Positions 51,908 through 62,345 of a stretch of 64,000 bases of DNA are shown one piece after another. The stretch lies in contig NC_088681.1 in the NCBI RefSeq assembly GCF_950023065.1, positions 6,138,001-6,202,000 on the forward strand, given 5' to 3'. Each line of letters begins with the position of its first letter. The first letter of the stretch is position 1. The translations under genes were made by a program, and so were the position numbers. The stretch is from Planococcus citri (Eukaryota > Arthropoda > Insecta > Hemiptera > Pseudococcidae). A model generated the notes under the pieces. That model saw nothing but the letters and a program-made list of their open reading frames with translations, was not told where the DNA came from and did not search any database.

Positions 51908-53590
51908 ACGATATAGTTTGCGGAGGTTATAGTATTGTGATGCACGTATTTTGCTGTGTTCATGGCAGCACGTATGCATAAGAAACGATTTATAATTTAC
52001 CTATTTGAGTGTTTTTATTTGTAAACAATTAAAATACTGCGCGTCGGGAATGTAAATAGTGAATGTGAACTATGATGGGTATGAACGATGGCGATCCCAC
52101 GTACAACTCCAGCTAACAGCTATGTACAGTGACATTGTGAAACAGAATAAACTTCAACAAAAACAGTTAGAAGAACAGCAGAGACAAATCAACCACTTAT
52201 GAGAAGTAGTAGCTCACTATCAAGGCAAGTCAAAAGAGGATGAAAACCATCTCAGCGAACAAACATCATCAACAGACGAGTCAGAGGAAAATCATAGCAA
52301 TATGACAATAGACAGCATTAAATCCATCCAGTCAAAAGAAACTTACAGTGAAAAACTCAAAAAGAAACGTATTCCACCTATTTACGTAAGTGGAATAAAA
52401 AATAATACTGAATTTACTGCAATGTTAGAAAGCATGGAAGAGTGTGAAACCCCTACAATGCAAACCCTCTCTAATGGAGATGTTAAAATAGCATGCTCAA
52501 ATGAGCAAAGCTTTAGAGCAGTGTATAGGGCATTGGAGGCTATGAGGAAGAATCCTAGTCACAAAATGTATGGAATTGGGCACCATACATATCAGTTGAA
52601 ACAAGATAAACCCTATCAGGTTGTTATAAGAGGGCTACACCGCTCCACTTCACCCGAGGATATCAAATTAGAATTGATTAAAATCGGACATGATGCCATT
52701 AATGTCACCCATGTAATTATTAAAAAAACAGAGGTGAAAAAAGATGAATCTGGAGAAATTGTGAGTAAGAAATCATATAAGGTGGCATTACCACTCTTTT
52801 ATGTATATCTCAGCCCAAAAGAAAACAACAAGACCATTTATGAAATGGGGTTCTTGTTGCACACTAAAGTGAAGGTAGAGAACCTCCAGCAAAAAAAAGG
52901 GAGCTACCTCAATGTAAAAACTGCCAGCAGGTTGGTCATACCAAAACATACTGTGCAAGGAAACCCAAATGTGTTAAGTGTGGATTAGACCATGAAACAA
53001 AGCAATGTAGGAAGAAGAAAGAAGACCACGCCAAGTGTGCCAATTGTGATGGAGATCATACAGCCAACTGGAGAGGGTGTCCAGTAAAACAAGCAAAAAT
53101 TGCTGCTATATCTAAACCAAAGATGACAGTAATTGATCGTGTTAAGCAAAGGACCACTCAAAGCCAGGAGCAGATAACAACTGAGAAACCTGAACAAGCC
53201 AAAATTGTCAAAAGAAACCTTCCAAAGAATAACACGGATGAATCGGATGAACCAGTGGAACTAGAAGAGCAGGTGAGCTTAAAATACATTTGGGAGCTGC
53301 TTAAAAAAATGGATAAAAGAATTTCTCAAGTTGAAAACACACAATACAAGATCAAAGCAAAGAAACATCCATCAGTTAAAACCTCACGACTTAGTCATGG
53401 ATATTATAAAAAATAGAGTACTCTCACTGGAGAGATACTTTATAAAATAGCAGAGTATACTCTCACTGGAGAGAACCCTGCACATGTCATGTAACTAACT
53501 TGTTTAAAGTCAGAAATATTACTTATTTAAGGTCTCCTTAAGATTGTAATAAACCTTGTTAAATAAAAAATAAAATAAAAAATAAAAAAG
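51908..53590 (+). mobile_element. Jockey-like LINE copy containing only ORF1 (copy 2)
   Basis: The 5' region, ORF1 and 3' region are in the same order as the copy at 22266-24612, again without ORF2. The 3' region holds two direct copies of CTCTCACTGGAGAGA (53421 and 53463) and ends with a (TAAAA)n tail at about 53560-53590. It is inserted in an M1 remnant whose right end resumes at 53591. Confidence 0.8.
52072..53416 (+). pseudogene. LINE ORF1 (gag-like), disrupted
   Basis: The start ATGATGGGTATG at 52072 corresponds to the other copy's N-terminus. Lesions: a 2-nt insertion near 52105, a TGA in place of an arginine codon at about 52200, and a frameshift near 52885. The longest open part (52302-52988) carries the region before the knuckles (VIRGLHRSTSPEDIKLELI). 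In the shifted frame all three CCHC knuckles are visible, the first here with its histidine (CQQVGHTKTYC). The C-terminal part (53123-53416) has LKKMDKRISQVEN. Non-functional. Confidence 0.8.
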
Positions 53591-54128
53591 TTGAAGAAAA
53601 TAATGAATCAAGTTTTTAAAAAAAAGAAAATTAGTCGCCTGTAAAATTTCACTTTTTTGAGATGTAACCTTATTACTCCCAAGGTGCGAAATGTAATCAA
53701 TTCATTCATATGCAATAAAAAATTACATGGGAATTAATTCGTACACTCGAAAATACAAATGTGGGAATCAGTTCGTACATGTGAAAAGAAGAGGTGGGAA
53801 TCAATTCGGACACCTTCATTTCAAAAAAAATCAAACGGGAATCAACTCACCTACAGCCCTTTATTAAACGATAGACATTGAAAAAGGGAAAAAACGTCAA
53901 ACGCAAAACACCATCATGTCTTTCCCAAATAAGTACAAGCATCAGTCGGATGTTTAACAGACATTTAATACGCGCCAATCTCTAAAAATAAAGTGAAGTT
54001 AAAAAATTGGTCAAGTACTCACATTTATAAAGTCAAGTTTTTTTTTCAGATTAAAAAAAAACAAACAAAGACAAAACAAATTTGAATCTGTACAATACAT
54101 ATTTAGAAAGGTAGTCAATTGTTGAAAT
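53591..54128. other. M1 right end, GGGAAT repeat and 3' flank of Z12
   Basis: M1's right terminus ends at 53689 (CCAAGGTGCGA). At 53729, 53763, 53796 and 53837 the motif GGGAATCARTTCGTAC recurs four times in partly degenerate form. The Z12 3' flank follows with minus-strand ATTAAA (plus TTTAAT at 53964-53969) and a T-run/A-run hairpin at 54037-54061. Confidence 0.5.
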
Positions 54129-54956
54129 TCAAGTACATTTAGATGATATGTGATTGGCCAAGGTGCGCTTCCTGCTGAATTTGTTGCCGCAATGGGCACA
54201 CTCAAATTGAGTGCCCTCCACATGCGTACGTTCGTGCCTTGCCCTACAACCATGCTGACTAAATTGTTTGTTGCATATGCGGCATTTGAAGGGGTTCTCT
54301 TTACTATGCGTCCGTTGGTGCTTAGTAAGGCTGGCTTTTTCAGCAAAACTTTTGCTACACGTTTGACAAGAAAACGGTTTCACACCAGAATGTAGTCTCA
54401 GGTGTCTAATGAGATCATGTTTATAGGATAACTTTTTCCCGCAAACAGCGCACTCCAAACAAGCTCCTTCCGCATGCACGCGTTCGTGCCTCCATTTACT
54501 GGCATAGTTCTTGAATCGTGCATCACAAATGCCGCATTTGTAGCGTTTCTCGTTACTATGCGAACGTTGGTGATTAGTAAGATGATCTTTTCGAGTAAAA
54601 CGTTTGTTACACGTTTGGCAAGAAAACGGTTTCACGCCGGAATGTATTCTCAGGTGTCTAATGAGATTTTCTTTATGGGAAAACTTTTTTCCACAATCAA
54701 CGCATTTAAAACGAGCTCCTTCCCTGTGTACCCGTTCGTGCGCCCATTTGCTGCATTTGTAGAGTTTCTTTTCACTATGCGTTAATCCACGCTCAATAAA
54801 ATCGCTTTTAGAAGCAAACTGTTTGTCACTGGTTTGGCGGTGAATCGGCTTCGTATGTTCTCGCTGCTGGTGTCTTGTCCAATCACCTTTGTAGGAAAAC
54901 ATTGCACCACAAATATCGCAGCGATGAGGGAATAAATTCCGCATCCGTACCTCTAT
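54129..54956 (-). CDS. Z12: 10-finger-type zinc-finger terminal exon with two lost fingers (type A)
   Basis: Acceptor CCTGTAG at 54957; leader IEVRMRNLFPHRCDICG. Finger 1 is intact. Finger 2 (IHRQTSDKQF...IERGLTH) has lost both cysteines and a histidine. Finger 3 is shortened by an in-frame deletion (YKCSKWAHERVH). Fingers 4-9 are complete, and finger 10 is C2HC (FECAHCGNKF...HISSKCT). The reading frame is open throughout, so a protein with eight working fingers is plausible. It is the type-A partner of Z13 and shares its plan with Z14 and Z1. Finger 6 (NYASKWRHERVHAE) is nearly identical to Z4 finger 3. Confidence 0.85.
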   Translation of the reverse strand: MEVRMRNLFPHRCDICGAMFSYKGDWTRHQQREHTKPIHRQTSDKQFASKSDFIERGLTHSEKKLYKCSKWAHERVHREGARFKCVDCGKKFSHKENLIRHLRIHSGVKPFSCQTCNKRFTRKDHLTNHQRSHSNEKRYKCGICDARFKNYASKWRHERVHAEGACLECAVCGKKLSYKHDLIRHLRLHSGVKPFSCQTCSKSFAEKASLTKHQRTHSKENPFKCRICNKQFSQHGCRARHERTHVEGTQFECAHCGNKFSRKRTLANHISSKCT

Positions 54957-55465
54957 CTACAGGAAAACAAGATCACATCGCAAATGACTCGTCGTGTTTT
55001 TTTGAATAATTGTGTTGCCAACTACATAGTTATGACCCATAGGTATAATTATAACAAAATGATGTATATACTGAGTGCCCAAAAATATCGAGTATGTAGC
55101 ACCCAGAAGTCTCATGTTTAATAGCGGGGCAATAGGAATAATTGCACCTCAACCCCTTCCGATCCATTGGAACAAATATTTTATCAAAGAGGGCATTCTA
55201 AGGAATAATTTAATGCAAAATTGCCACGATAATAAATATGTAGAAATTGTAGTGCAGAGTGAATTTTCCACCGCTCAGTAAACCCCTATAAGTGGTCTGG
55301 AATATTCAATGGAAATGACTCATTGTCAGAACATAATTCGCAGAATCTTAAATAATACATCCCTATACTCTTGTCTTTCGAATCTGGGCCATTTTTCCCA
55401 CAAAAAAAAAAAAAGGTTGAATCGGAGCTAGAGTGCAGAAAATCACGATTTTTTTCAGGAAAGTA
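54957..55465 (-). other. upstream flank of Z12 (type A) and pair linker
   Basis: Intron block CAAATGACTCGTCG, type-A block at 55120-55240, linker CAATGGAAATGACT (55308) to AAAATCACGATTTTTTTCAGG (55438), closely matching 61730-61855. No gene. Confidence 0.5.
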
Positions 55466-57003
55466 GTCCAGTCATTTTAGCAAAATTTTTAGTCGAACCT
55501 CGAAAAAATTAGGGGCAAGCTGAATTTCACATTATTTGTTCAGATTGGTCTCTAAAACAACCCACCAAAAGTTGCACCCCCCAACTTGCCGGCTACCCCC
55601 GCAAGAGGTCATTAACCTTTGCCGATACAGGTTTTTCGGCTGTAACGCCAAAATGAAGGGTCCGAGAGAAAAAATGTTCGAAAAAAATTGTTCTACGCTA
55701 AATTTCCTATCAGCATGACAAGTCCAGCTTTTCCCAAAATGGCGATTTCACCCTTACTGAGGAGGGGGTAAAGTTGTCAATTTTATGAAAATTGTTTTAA
55801 AAAATGAAAATCGACAATTTAAAACGTGAACTCGATTTACGGTAGACTCAAAAATATTTTTACCAAAGTTGCACACTGCAACTTGTCTGCTACCCCCGCA
55901 AAAGGTCATTAACCTTTCAAAAATTTACTGGAGGCTCTAGTAATTTCCAAAAAGTCGTTGGATGCTCCGAAACGACTTGAAATGTACTTACAGTCGACTC
56001 CCTAGCGTATTGAAATTAGTTTACAGAGTACATTTTAGCTTTCCAACTGTTTTTAATGAAATTTTATATGGAAATTTCAAATTTCAAAAATCTACTGGAG
56101 GCTCCAAGAATTTTCAAAAAGTCGCTGGTGGCCACAAATGACTCAAACCCTCCAGCAGTTCATTTAATAGTGTGTTTAAATTGGATTTCAGCGTGAATTT
56201 CCGCATTCCAACTTCATTTGATGAAATTTTGTGGAAATTTCAAGTTTCAAAAATGTTCTGGAGGCTCCAGAACTGCTCAAAACGGTTTGAAATTGTTTCC
56301 AATCGATTTGGCAGGTCGATAATAAGGTATGTACCAAATTTCAACTTTCCAGCTCAATTTGGTAAAATTTTGATTTCTTTCTCATTTTTGGCCTAAATTT
56401 GATTATTAAAAATTCACCAAAAATCGAAAAATATATTTCAACTGAACTGGTCATGCTTATAGGAAATTTGACGTAGAATAATTTTAGTTCGATCACTTTT
56501 TTCCCTCCGACCCTTCATTTCGGCGGTATAGCCGAGAAACGTAGATTGACAAAGGTTAATGACCTTTTGCGGGGGTAGCAGACAAGATGCAGTGTGCAAC
56601 TTTGGTAAAAATATTTTTGAGTCTACCGTAAATCGAGTTCACGTTTTAAATTGCCGATTTTCATTTTTTAAAACAATTTTCATAAAATTGACAACTTTAC
56701 CCCCTCCTCAGTAAGGGTGAAATCGCCATTTTGGGAAAAGCTGGACTTGTCATGCTGATAGGAAATTTAGCGTAGAACAATTTTTTTCGAACATTTTTTC
56801 TCTCGGACCCTTCATTTTGGCGATACAGCCGAAAAACCTGTATCGGCAAAGGTTAATGACCTCTTGCGGGGGTAGCCGGCAAGTTGGGGGGTGCAACTTT
56901 TGGTGGGTTGTTTTAGAGACCAATCTGAACAAATAATGTGAAATTCAGCTTGCCCCTTAATTTTTTCGAGGTTCGACTAAAAATTTTGCTAAAATGACTG
57001 GAC
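55466..57003. mobile_element. 1.54-kb foldback element with captured spacer, TA duplication
   Basis: Ends GTCCAGTCATTTTAGC and its reverse complement; TA at 55464-55465 and 57004-57005. The arms (55466-55915 and about 56445-57003) match closely (GTTGCACCCCCCAACTTGCC at 55570 against GGCAAGTTGGGGGGTGCAAC at 56878). Each arm has two related GGTTAATGACC/GGGGGTAGC modules. The loop (55918-56445) is ZNF spacer-repeat sequence. Removing the element makes the Z12-Z13 distance equal that of the other pairs. Confidence 0.92.
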
Positions 57004-57516
57004 TAAAGGTCTCATTTTCGGAGATCCATATCTTTTCTCCAAGAGCACCTCCAGAGCTAGAAAATGTTTAGAGCAACTTTCAACTTCAAATATACGTCTT
57101 CACTAACTTCGATCTAACTCTACACAGTTCAAAAAATATTATGCAGTTTGCAAAAATTCAAAAAAATATACATTGACTACAATATGTAGAGTTGATAGAT
57201 TCTTTAATCAACTCTGATTATATGTATTTTGATAACTTCATTAATCGATTGACATTTGGACATTGAAAAAGGGAAAAACGTCAAACATGAAATACCATCG
57301 TGTATTTTCTTTCTCCCATATGTACAATCTAAGTTGTAGCACAAGTCTGGTGTCAATAAGGAATTTTACGCACCAATCTCTAAGAATCAACAGAATTTAA
57401 TAAATCGGTCAAGTGTTAAGTAAGTAAAGTTTTTTTTCACATTGAAAAAAAAACAAAACAAAGACAACACACATTTGAATGTGAACACATTTAGAACGGT
57501 AGTCAATTATTGAAAT
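57004..57516 (-). other. pair linker and 3' flank of Z13
   Basis: GATCCATATCTTTTCTCC (57022), ATATGTAGAGTTGATAGATTC (57184) and the Z13 3' flank with a hairpin TTTTTTTTCACATTGAAAAAAA at 57430-57451; nearly identical to 61858-62345. Confidence 0.5.
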
Positions 57517-58122
57517 TCAAGTACATTTTGATGATATGTGATTGGCCAAGGTGCGCTTCCTGCTGAATTTGTGGCCACAATGGGCACATTCAAAACGAGG
57601 GCCCTCCACATGGATACTTTCGTGCGCTGCTCTACTGCGGGTATACTTGAATTGTTTGTTGCATATGCGGCATTTGAAGGGTTTCTCTTCACTATGCGTC
57701 CCTTGGTGTCTGGTAAGATGTTCTTTTTGAGTGAAACATTTGCTACACGTTTGGCAAGAAAACGGTTTCACACCAGAATGTAGTCTCTGGTGTCTAATGA
57801 GATGATGTTCATAGGAAAACTTTTTTCTGCAAACAGCGCATTCAAAACGGGCTCCTTCCATATGCACGCGTTCGTGCTCCAATCTACTACAATTGTGCTT
57901 GAATTGTGCGTCACAAGTGCTGCATTTGTAGCGTTTTATTTCACTATGCGTCAATCCATGCGCAATTAAAGTGCTTTTATGGCCAAACTGTTTGTCACAG
58001 ACTTGGCATTGGAGTGGCTTCGCATGTTCTCCCTGGTGTCTTGTCCAATCGCGTTTGTAGGAAAACTTTGCATCACACGTATCGCAGCAGTAAGGGAATG
58101 AATCACCCACCTGTACCTTTGC
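57517..58122 (-). CDS. Z13: 7-finger C2H2 zinc-finger terminal exon (type B)
   Basis: Acceptor TTTTTTTCCTACAGG-type (CCTACAG at 58123); leader AKVQVGDSFPYCCDTCD. No ATG precedes finger 1 in this exon. Seven complete fingers ending in C2HC (FECAHCGHKF...HISSKCT). Finger 4 has an unusual arginine after its second cysteine (CAVCRKKF) and finger 5 a cysteine in place of serine (CSKCF). Helices: finger 4 YEHHLIRH, finger 5 QKEHLTRH, finger 6 YTRSRAAH. The last finger is shared almost unchanged with Z12 (FSRKRTLANH), again suggesting sequence exchange between neighbours. Confidence 0.87.
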   Translation of the reverse strand, partial: AKVQVGDSFPYCCDTCDAKFSYKRDWTRHQGEHAKPLQCQVCDKQFGHKSTLIAHGLTHSEIKRYKCSTCDAQFKHNCSRLEHERVHMEGARFECAVCRKKFSYEHHLIRHQRLHSGVKPFSCQTCSKCFTQKEHLTRHQGTHSEEKPFKCRICNKQFKYTRSRAAHESIHVEGPRFECAHCGHKFSRKRTLANHISSKCT

Positions 58123-60521
58123 CTGTAGGAAAAAAAGATCACATCGCGAATGACACATCCTTTTCTGTTGAATAATTTGTATTGCCAACTACGAATAAGT
58201 ATATGTATATATGGGGTGCCCAACTGGCAAACATACAGAATAACCTCCCCCCCCCCAAAAAAAAAGTCCTATGTGTAATATTTCGTTTGGTCACAGTGAA
58301 TAACAGGGGCGATGACAACACACCTATCTCACGTGGCCAATCTGTAGTTCTAACAAAAAAACTATCTTCAGGGTACTCGATATTTCTGAGGACACTGTAG
58401 GCCATCTTATTTTTACGAGGAAACAACAGTTCCAACACACTCGAAAAAAATGCTCATTTCATCAAAAAGTAAATTGTTCGGTGGCGCCATATTGGCCCTT
58501 TTTTCTACCTATTTCTGTACATCTACTACATCAAAATTACGTACAGAAGTTGCCTAATAGTTTTATAAAAATTCCGAGGAACTGTTCACTGCAGTGTTAA
58601 TCAATAATCAACTTTTTGTACGAAAAAAGGTGGCAACACTGATTTTTATGATATCACCAAAAAGCCTTTCAAAACCCCTAACTATGGGAAAATGTTTCAT
58701 TTTGGTAGGTACCGCGGTTATCGAGTAATCCACTGCTAAAATACATAGATGATATTTTAGTTTCACTGAAAATTTTGACACCCCCTGGCTGCCTTTAAAA
58801 ATGGGCTAGACGGCTGCGATTTGCGCCATTGGCCATCCCTTCTAAAGGTCTTTCCACAGAAAAAAATTCAAAAAAATCACCGAACCCCCCTACCACTTCT
58901 TGGTCCAATTGACGTGGAATGACCCTCTAACCAGTACTTCAATTAATTTTGAGAACACACCAGCAGTCGATGTAATAGCATGTTAAAGTTGTAGTGCAAC
59001 GTAAATTCTGAATTTCCAACTGCATTTGACGAAATTTTGTGGAAATTTCAAGTTACAAAAATCTACTGCAGGTATAAGAACTCCTCAAAACGGGTTGATA
59101 CCGTTTCCTATCGATTTGGCAGGTCGAAAAAGGGTACGAGTATATCCCAAATTCCAGCTTTCTAGGTCAATTTGGTAAAAATTTATAATTTTTAAAAGAA
59201 ACGAAAAAATTAATAATATTCAAATAGACCTGATCAATTTCTTTTTCAGGGTGTCTGGTGTCTACCAAACTCAAAAAACAAAATTTTGTACATTTTTGGT
59301 ATTTTTTTCATATTTTTGTCACACGACATATTTTCAAGTTGTCTTTGAGACGTACCCTCGCTTACGTTTTATAGACATAAAAATTAAGTACCTTAACTGG
59401 AAAGCTATTTTGATAAAAATTTTTGAAATCAGGAATTGTACTCAAATTTTTCTCAAAAAAGTAACTTCAGTAACCAAAAAGTAATGAATAAAGTGACTAA
59501 AAAATTTTTTAATATTGTAAAAAACAGAGGCGAGTAAAAAAATTTGCATACGAAACATCACGTCTCATTTTCAGAGGCGCGACGAAGCGATGTGAGATGG
59601 GTGATTGAGGGGGAGGGGAGGAAGGGGGCGAGACTGAGAAATTTTCCCAACTTTTATTGCTAGATTTTCCCAAATTTTTTACGCCAGTCCCCCCCCCCTC
59701 AACACTAAGATTTGTCCATCTTATTGGCCAAATGTGGTTCGAACCATTTTTTAAAAAGGGGAGTTGGAAACAAAAATGTCAAATAAACATTTCTTAGAAT
59801 TCTTTCATTGATTGGATCATGTTTTAGGAATTTCTCGAGTTGATTTTTCCATTCTAGGAAATGTTTGAAAATTGATGTGATAGAATTCAAAACTGATCGA
59901 GCGAAGCGAGGGCGAAAGCTGAGGAAAATTGATAAAATGAGACGTAAAGCAACACCATTCCCGAATTTGATTAAATGAGAGAATTATTTGAAACTTCGGA
60001 AAAAAGAAGGACCTTCGGGCAAAAAGAAGGACTTTTTACCGACTTTTTTGAAAAGAAGGACTCATACGCAAAAAGAAAAACTTTTACTGACCTAGAAGGA
60101 CCGGAAGGACTGATAGATACCTACCCTGGCGAAGTTATTTTTGAAATCTTAAATAATTAGTCCAGAAAATTGCAAAAATTGCAAAAAAATAATTCGACTA
60201 TCGAATTGAAAGGTTTTGTAATTCACTTTGATTTGCTTTTGGTAACTTCAATAATCGATAGGCTTTTAAAAAGAAAAAAAACTCCTAGCATTATATACCA
60301 TCATGTATTTTTTCCCATATTATGTACTCGTAAGTTGAAGCACAATCACGCGGGTGCCAATTAAGCATTCAAGTAGCACCAGCCTCTTAAGAATAAACTG
60401 TATTTAAGAAATCGGTAAGGTTATGACTCTAGTCAAGTTTTATTCACGTTGAAAAAAAAAACAAAACAAAGATAAAACTTCGAATCTTAACACATTTAAA
60501 TTGGTAACCAACTACTGAAAT
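58123..60521. other. type-B flank of Z13, spacer arm and 3' flank of Z14
   Basis: The type-B block is uninterrupted at 58280-58420 (empty site of the hAT element seen at 26773). Unit blocks follow to 58610. At 58620-58930 there is unfamiliar sequence; a reverse spacer arm lies at 58940-59190. At 59562-59955 ACGTCTCATTTT and its inverse AAAATGAGACGT enclose a segment with CGACGAAGCGATG and GAGCGAAGCGAGGGCG, possibly another small element. AAAAGAAGGAC repeats lie near 60000-60110. The Z14 3' flank is from about 60380. No gene. Confidence 0.4.
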
Positions 60522-61382
60522 TTAAGTACATTCAGATGCTATGTGATTGGCTAGAACGCTCTTAAGGAGGAATTTGTTGCCGCAATGGGCACACTCAAAA
60601 CGAGTGCCCTCCACATGGGTACTTTCGTGCCTTGCCCTACTGCGATTATGCTTGAATTGTCGGTTGCATATGCGGCATTTGAAGGGTTTCTCTTCACTAT
60701 GCGTCCGTTGGTGCTGAGTAAGTTGTTCTTTTCGAGCAAAACTTTTACTACACGTTTGGCAAGAAAACGGTTTCACACCGGAATGTAGTTTCAGGTGTCT
60801 AATGAGATGATGTTTATAGGAACACTTTTTTCCGCAAACAGCGCATTCAAAACGGGCTCCTTCCACATGTACGCGTTCGTGCTCCAATTTATGGCCATTG
60901 TGCAAGAATCGTGCGTCACAAAGGCGGCATTTGAAGGGTTTCTCTTCACTATGCGTCCGATGGTGCTGAGTAAGATGATGTTTTCGAGCAAAACTTTTAC
61001 TACACATTTGGCAAGAAAACGGTTTCACACCAGAATGTACTCTCAGGTGTCTAATGAGAGAATATTTGTAGGAAAACTTTTTTCCGCATTCAGCGCACTC
61101 CAAACAAGTTCCTTCCACATGCACGCGTTCGTGCCTCAATTTATGCTGATTGTGCTTGAATCGGACGTCACAAATGCGGCATTTGTAGCGTTTCTCTTCA
61201 CTATGTGTCAATCCATGTCTAATAAGAAGGTATTTGTAAGCAAACTGTTTGTTACAGACTTGGCAGTGAAACGGCTTATTATGTTCTCGCTGCTGGTGTC
61301 TTGTCCAATCACCTTTGTAGGAAAACATTGCACCACAAGTATCGCAGCGATAGGGGAATAAATTCTGCATCCGCACCTCTGC
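60522..61382 (-). CDS. Z14: 10-finger C2H2 zinc-finger terminal exon (type A)
   Basis: Acceptor TATCCTGTAG at 61383; leader AEVRMQNLFPYRCDTCG. Ten fingers, all with complete ligands; the last is C2HC (FECAHCGNKF...HIASECT). Fingers 3-5 and 6-8 are two copies of a three-finger module (CRICDxRF / CAxCGKK / CQxCSKSF), which accounts for the difference between 7- and 10-finger exons. Helices: finger 4 YKYSLIRH, finger 5 RKHHLTQH, finger 7 YKHHLIRH, finger 8 RKEQLTQH. This is the best-preserved long exon and a good reference for the damaged Z1, Z10 and Z12. Confidence 0.9.
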   Translation of the reverse strand, partial: AEVRMQNLFPYRCDTCGAMFSYKGDWTRHQQREHNKPFHCQVCNKQFAYKYLLIRHGLTHSEEKRYKCRICDVRFKHNQHKLRHERVHVEGTCLECAECGKKFSYKYSLIRHLRVHSGVKPFSCQMCSKSFARKHHLTQHHRTHSEEKPFKCRLCDARFLHNGHKLEHERVHVEGARFECAVCGKKCSYKHHLIRHLKLHSGVKPFSCQTCSKSFARKEQLTQHQRTHSEEKPFKCRICNRQFKHNRSRARHESTHVEGTRFECAHCGNKFLLKSVLANHIASECT

Positions 61383-62345
61383 CTACAGGATAAAAGATCA
61401 TATCGCAAATGAAACGTCGTCTTATTTTGAATAATTGTGTGGCCAAGTAGGTACGTGCCATAAATACCAAAATGAAATATATGCAGGATTCGCAAAAATA
61501 TCGAGTATGTACCCCCCCTCCCCCCAAATGTCACAAGTTTAATATCCGGGCAAATGGCAATAGGAATAATTGCACCTCCACCCCCTCCGATCCATTGGAA
61601 CAAATATTTTCTCAAAGAGGACATTCTAAGGAACAATTTAATGCAAAATTGCCACGATAGCATGTTGAAATTGAATTGCAGAGTGAATTTTCCACCGCTC
61701 AGTAAAACCCTATAGGTGGTCTGGAATATTCAATGGAAATGCTTTGGAACGTAATAAGCAGAATCTTAAATAATGCATCCCTGGGCCATTTTTCCAACAA
61801 AAAAAAGGTTGGTAGGAGCTAGAGCGCAAAAAATCACGATTTTTTTCAGGGAACGTCACATTTTCGAAGATCCATATCTTTTCTCCAGGAGCATCTCCAA
61901 TGCTAAAACATTTTTAGAGCAACTTTCAACTTCAAAATAGATACGCCTTCACTAACTTCGATCTAACTCTGCATCATTCAAAAAATATTATGCAGTTTGC
62001 AAAAATTCAAAAAAAAATATACCAACATCGACTATATGTACAGATGAGAGATTCTTGAATTACTTAACTCTGAATTATTTTGATAACTTCATTAATCGAT
62101 AGATATTGAAAGAGGGACAAACGTCAAACATTAAATACTATCGTGTATTTTCTCCCATATGTATCTAAGTTGCAGCACAAGTCGAGTGTCAATAAGGAAT
62201 TTTACGCACCAACCTCCAAGAATCAACAGAATTTAATAAATCGGTCAAGTTTTAAGTAAATTTTTTTCACATTTACAAAAAACAAAACAAAGACAACACA
62301 CATTTGAATGTAAACACATTAAGAACGGTGGTCAATTATTGAAGT
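61383..62345 (-). other. upstream flank of Z14 (type A), pair linker, 3' flank of Z15
   Basis: Intron block CAAATGAAACGTCG, type-A block at 61550-61665, linker at 61725-61930, ATGTACAGATGAGAGATTC (62035), then the Z15 3' flank. This is the uninterrupted reference for the linker between paired exons (964 bp from Z15 stop to Z14 acceptor). No gene. Confidence 0.5.

Noticed and set aside
58620..58930. Unfamiliar GC-mixed sequence upstream of Z13
   Set aside because: Suspected of being a separate insertion, but neither terminal repeats nor a duplication could be found, so no element is claimed.
59975..60160. 61-codon ORF with KEGL/KKD repeats
   Set aside because: It arises from AAAAGAAGGAC repeats; no relatives were recognised and it has no supporting context.
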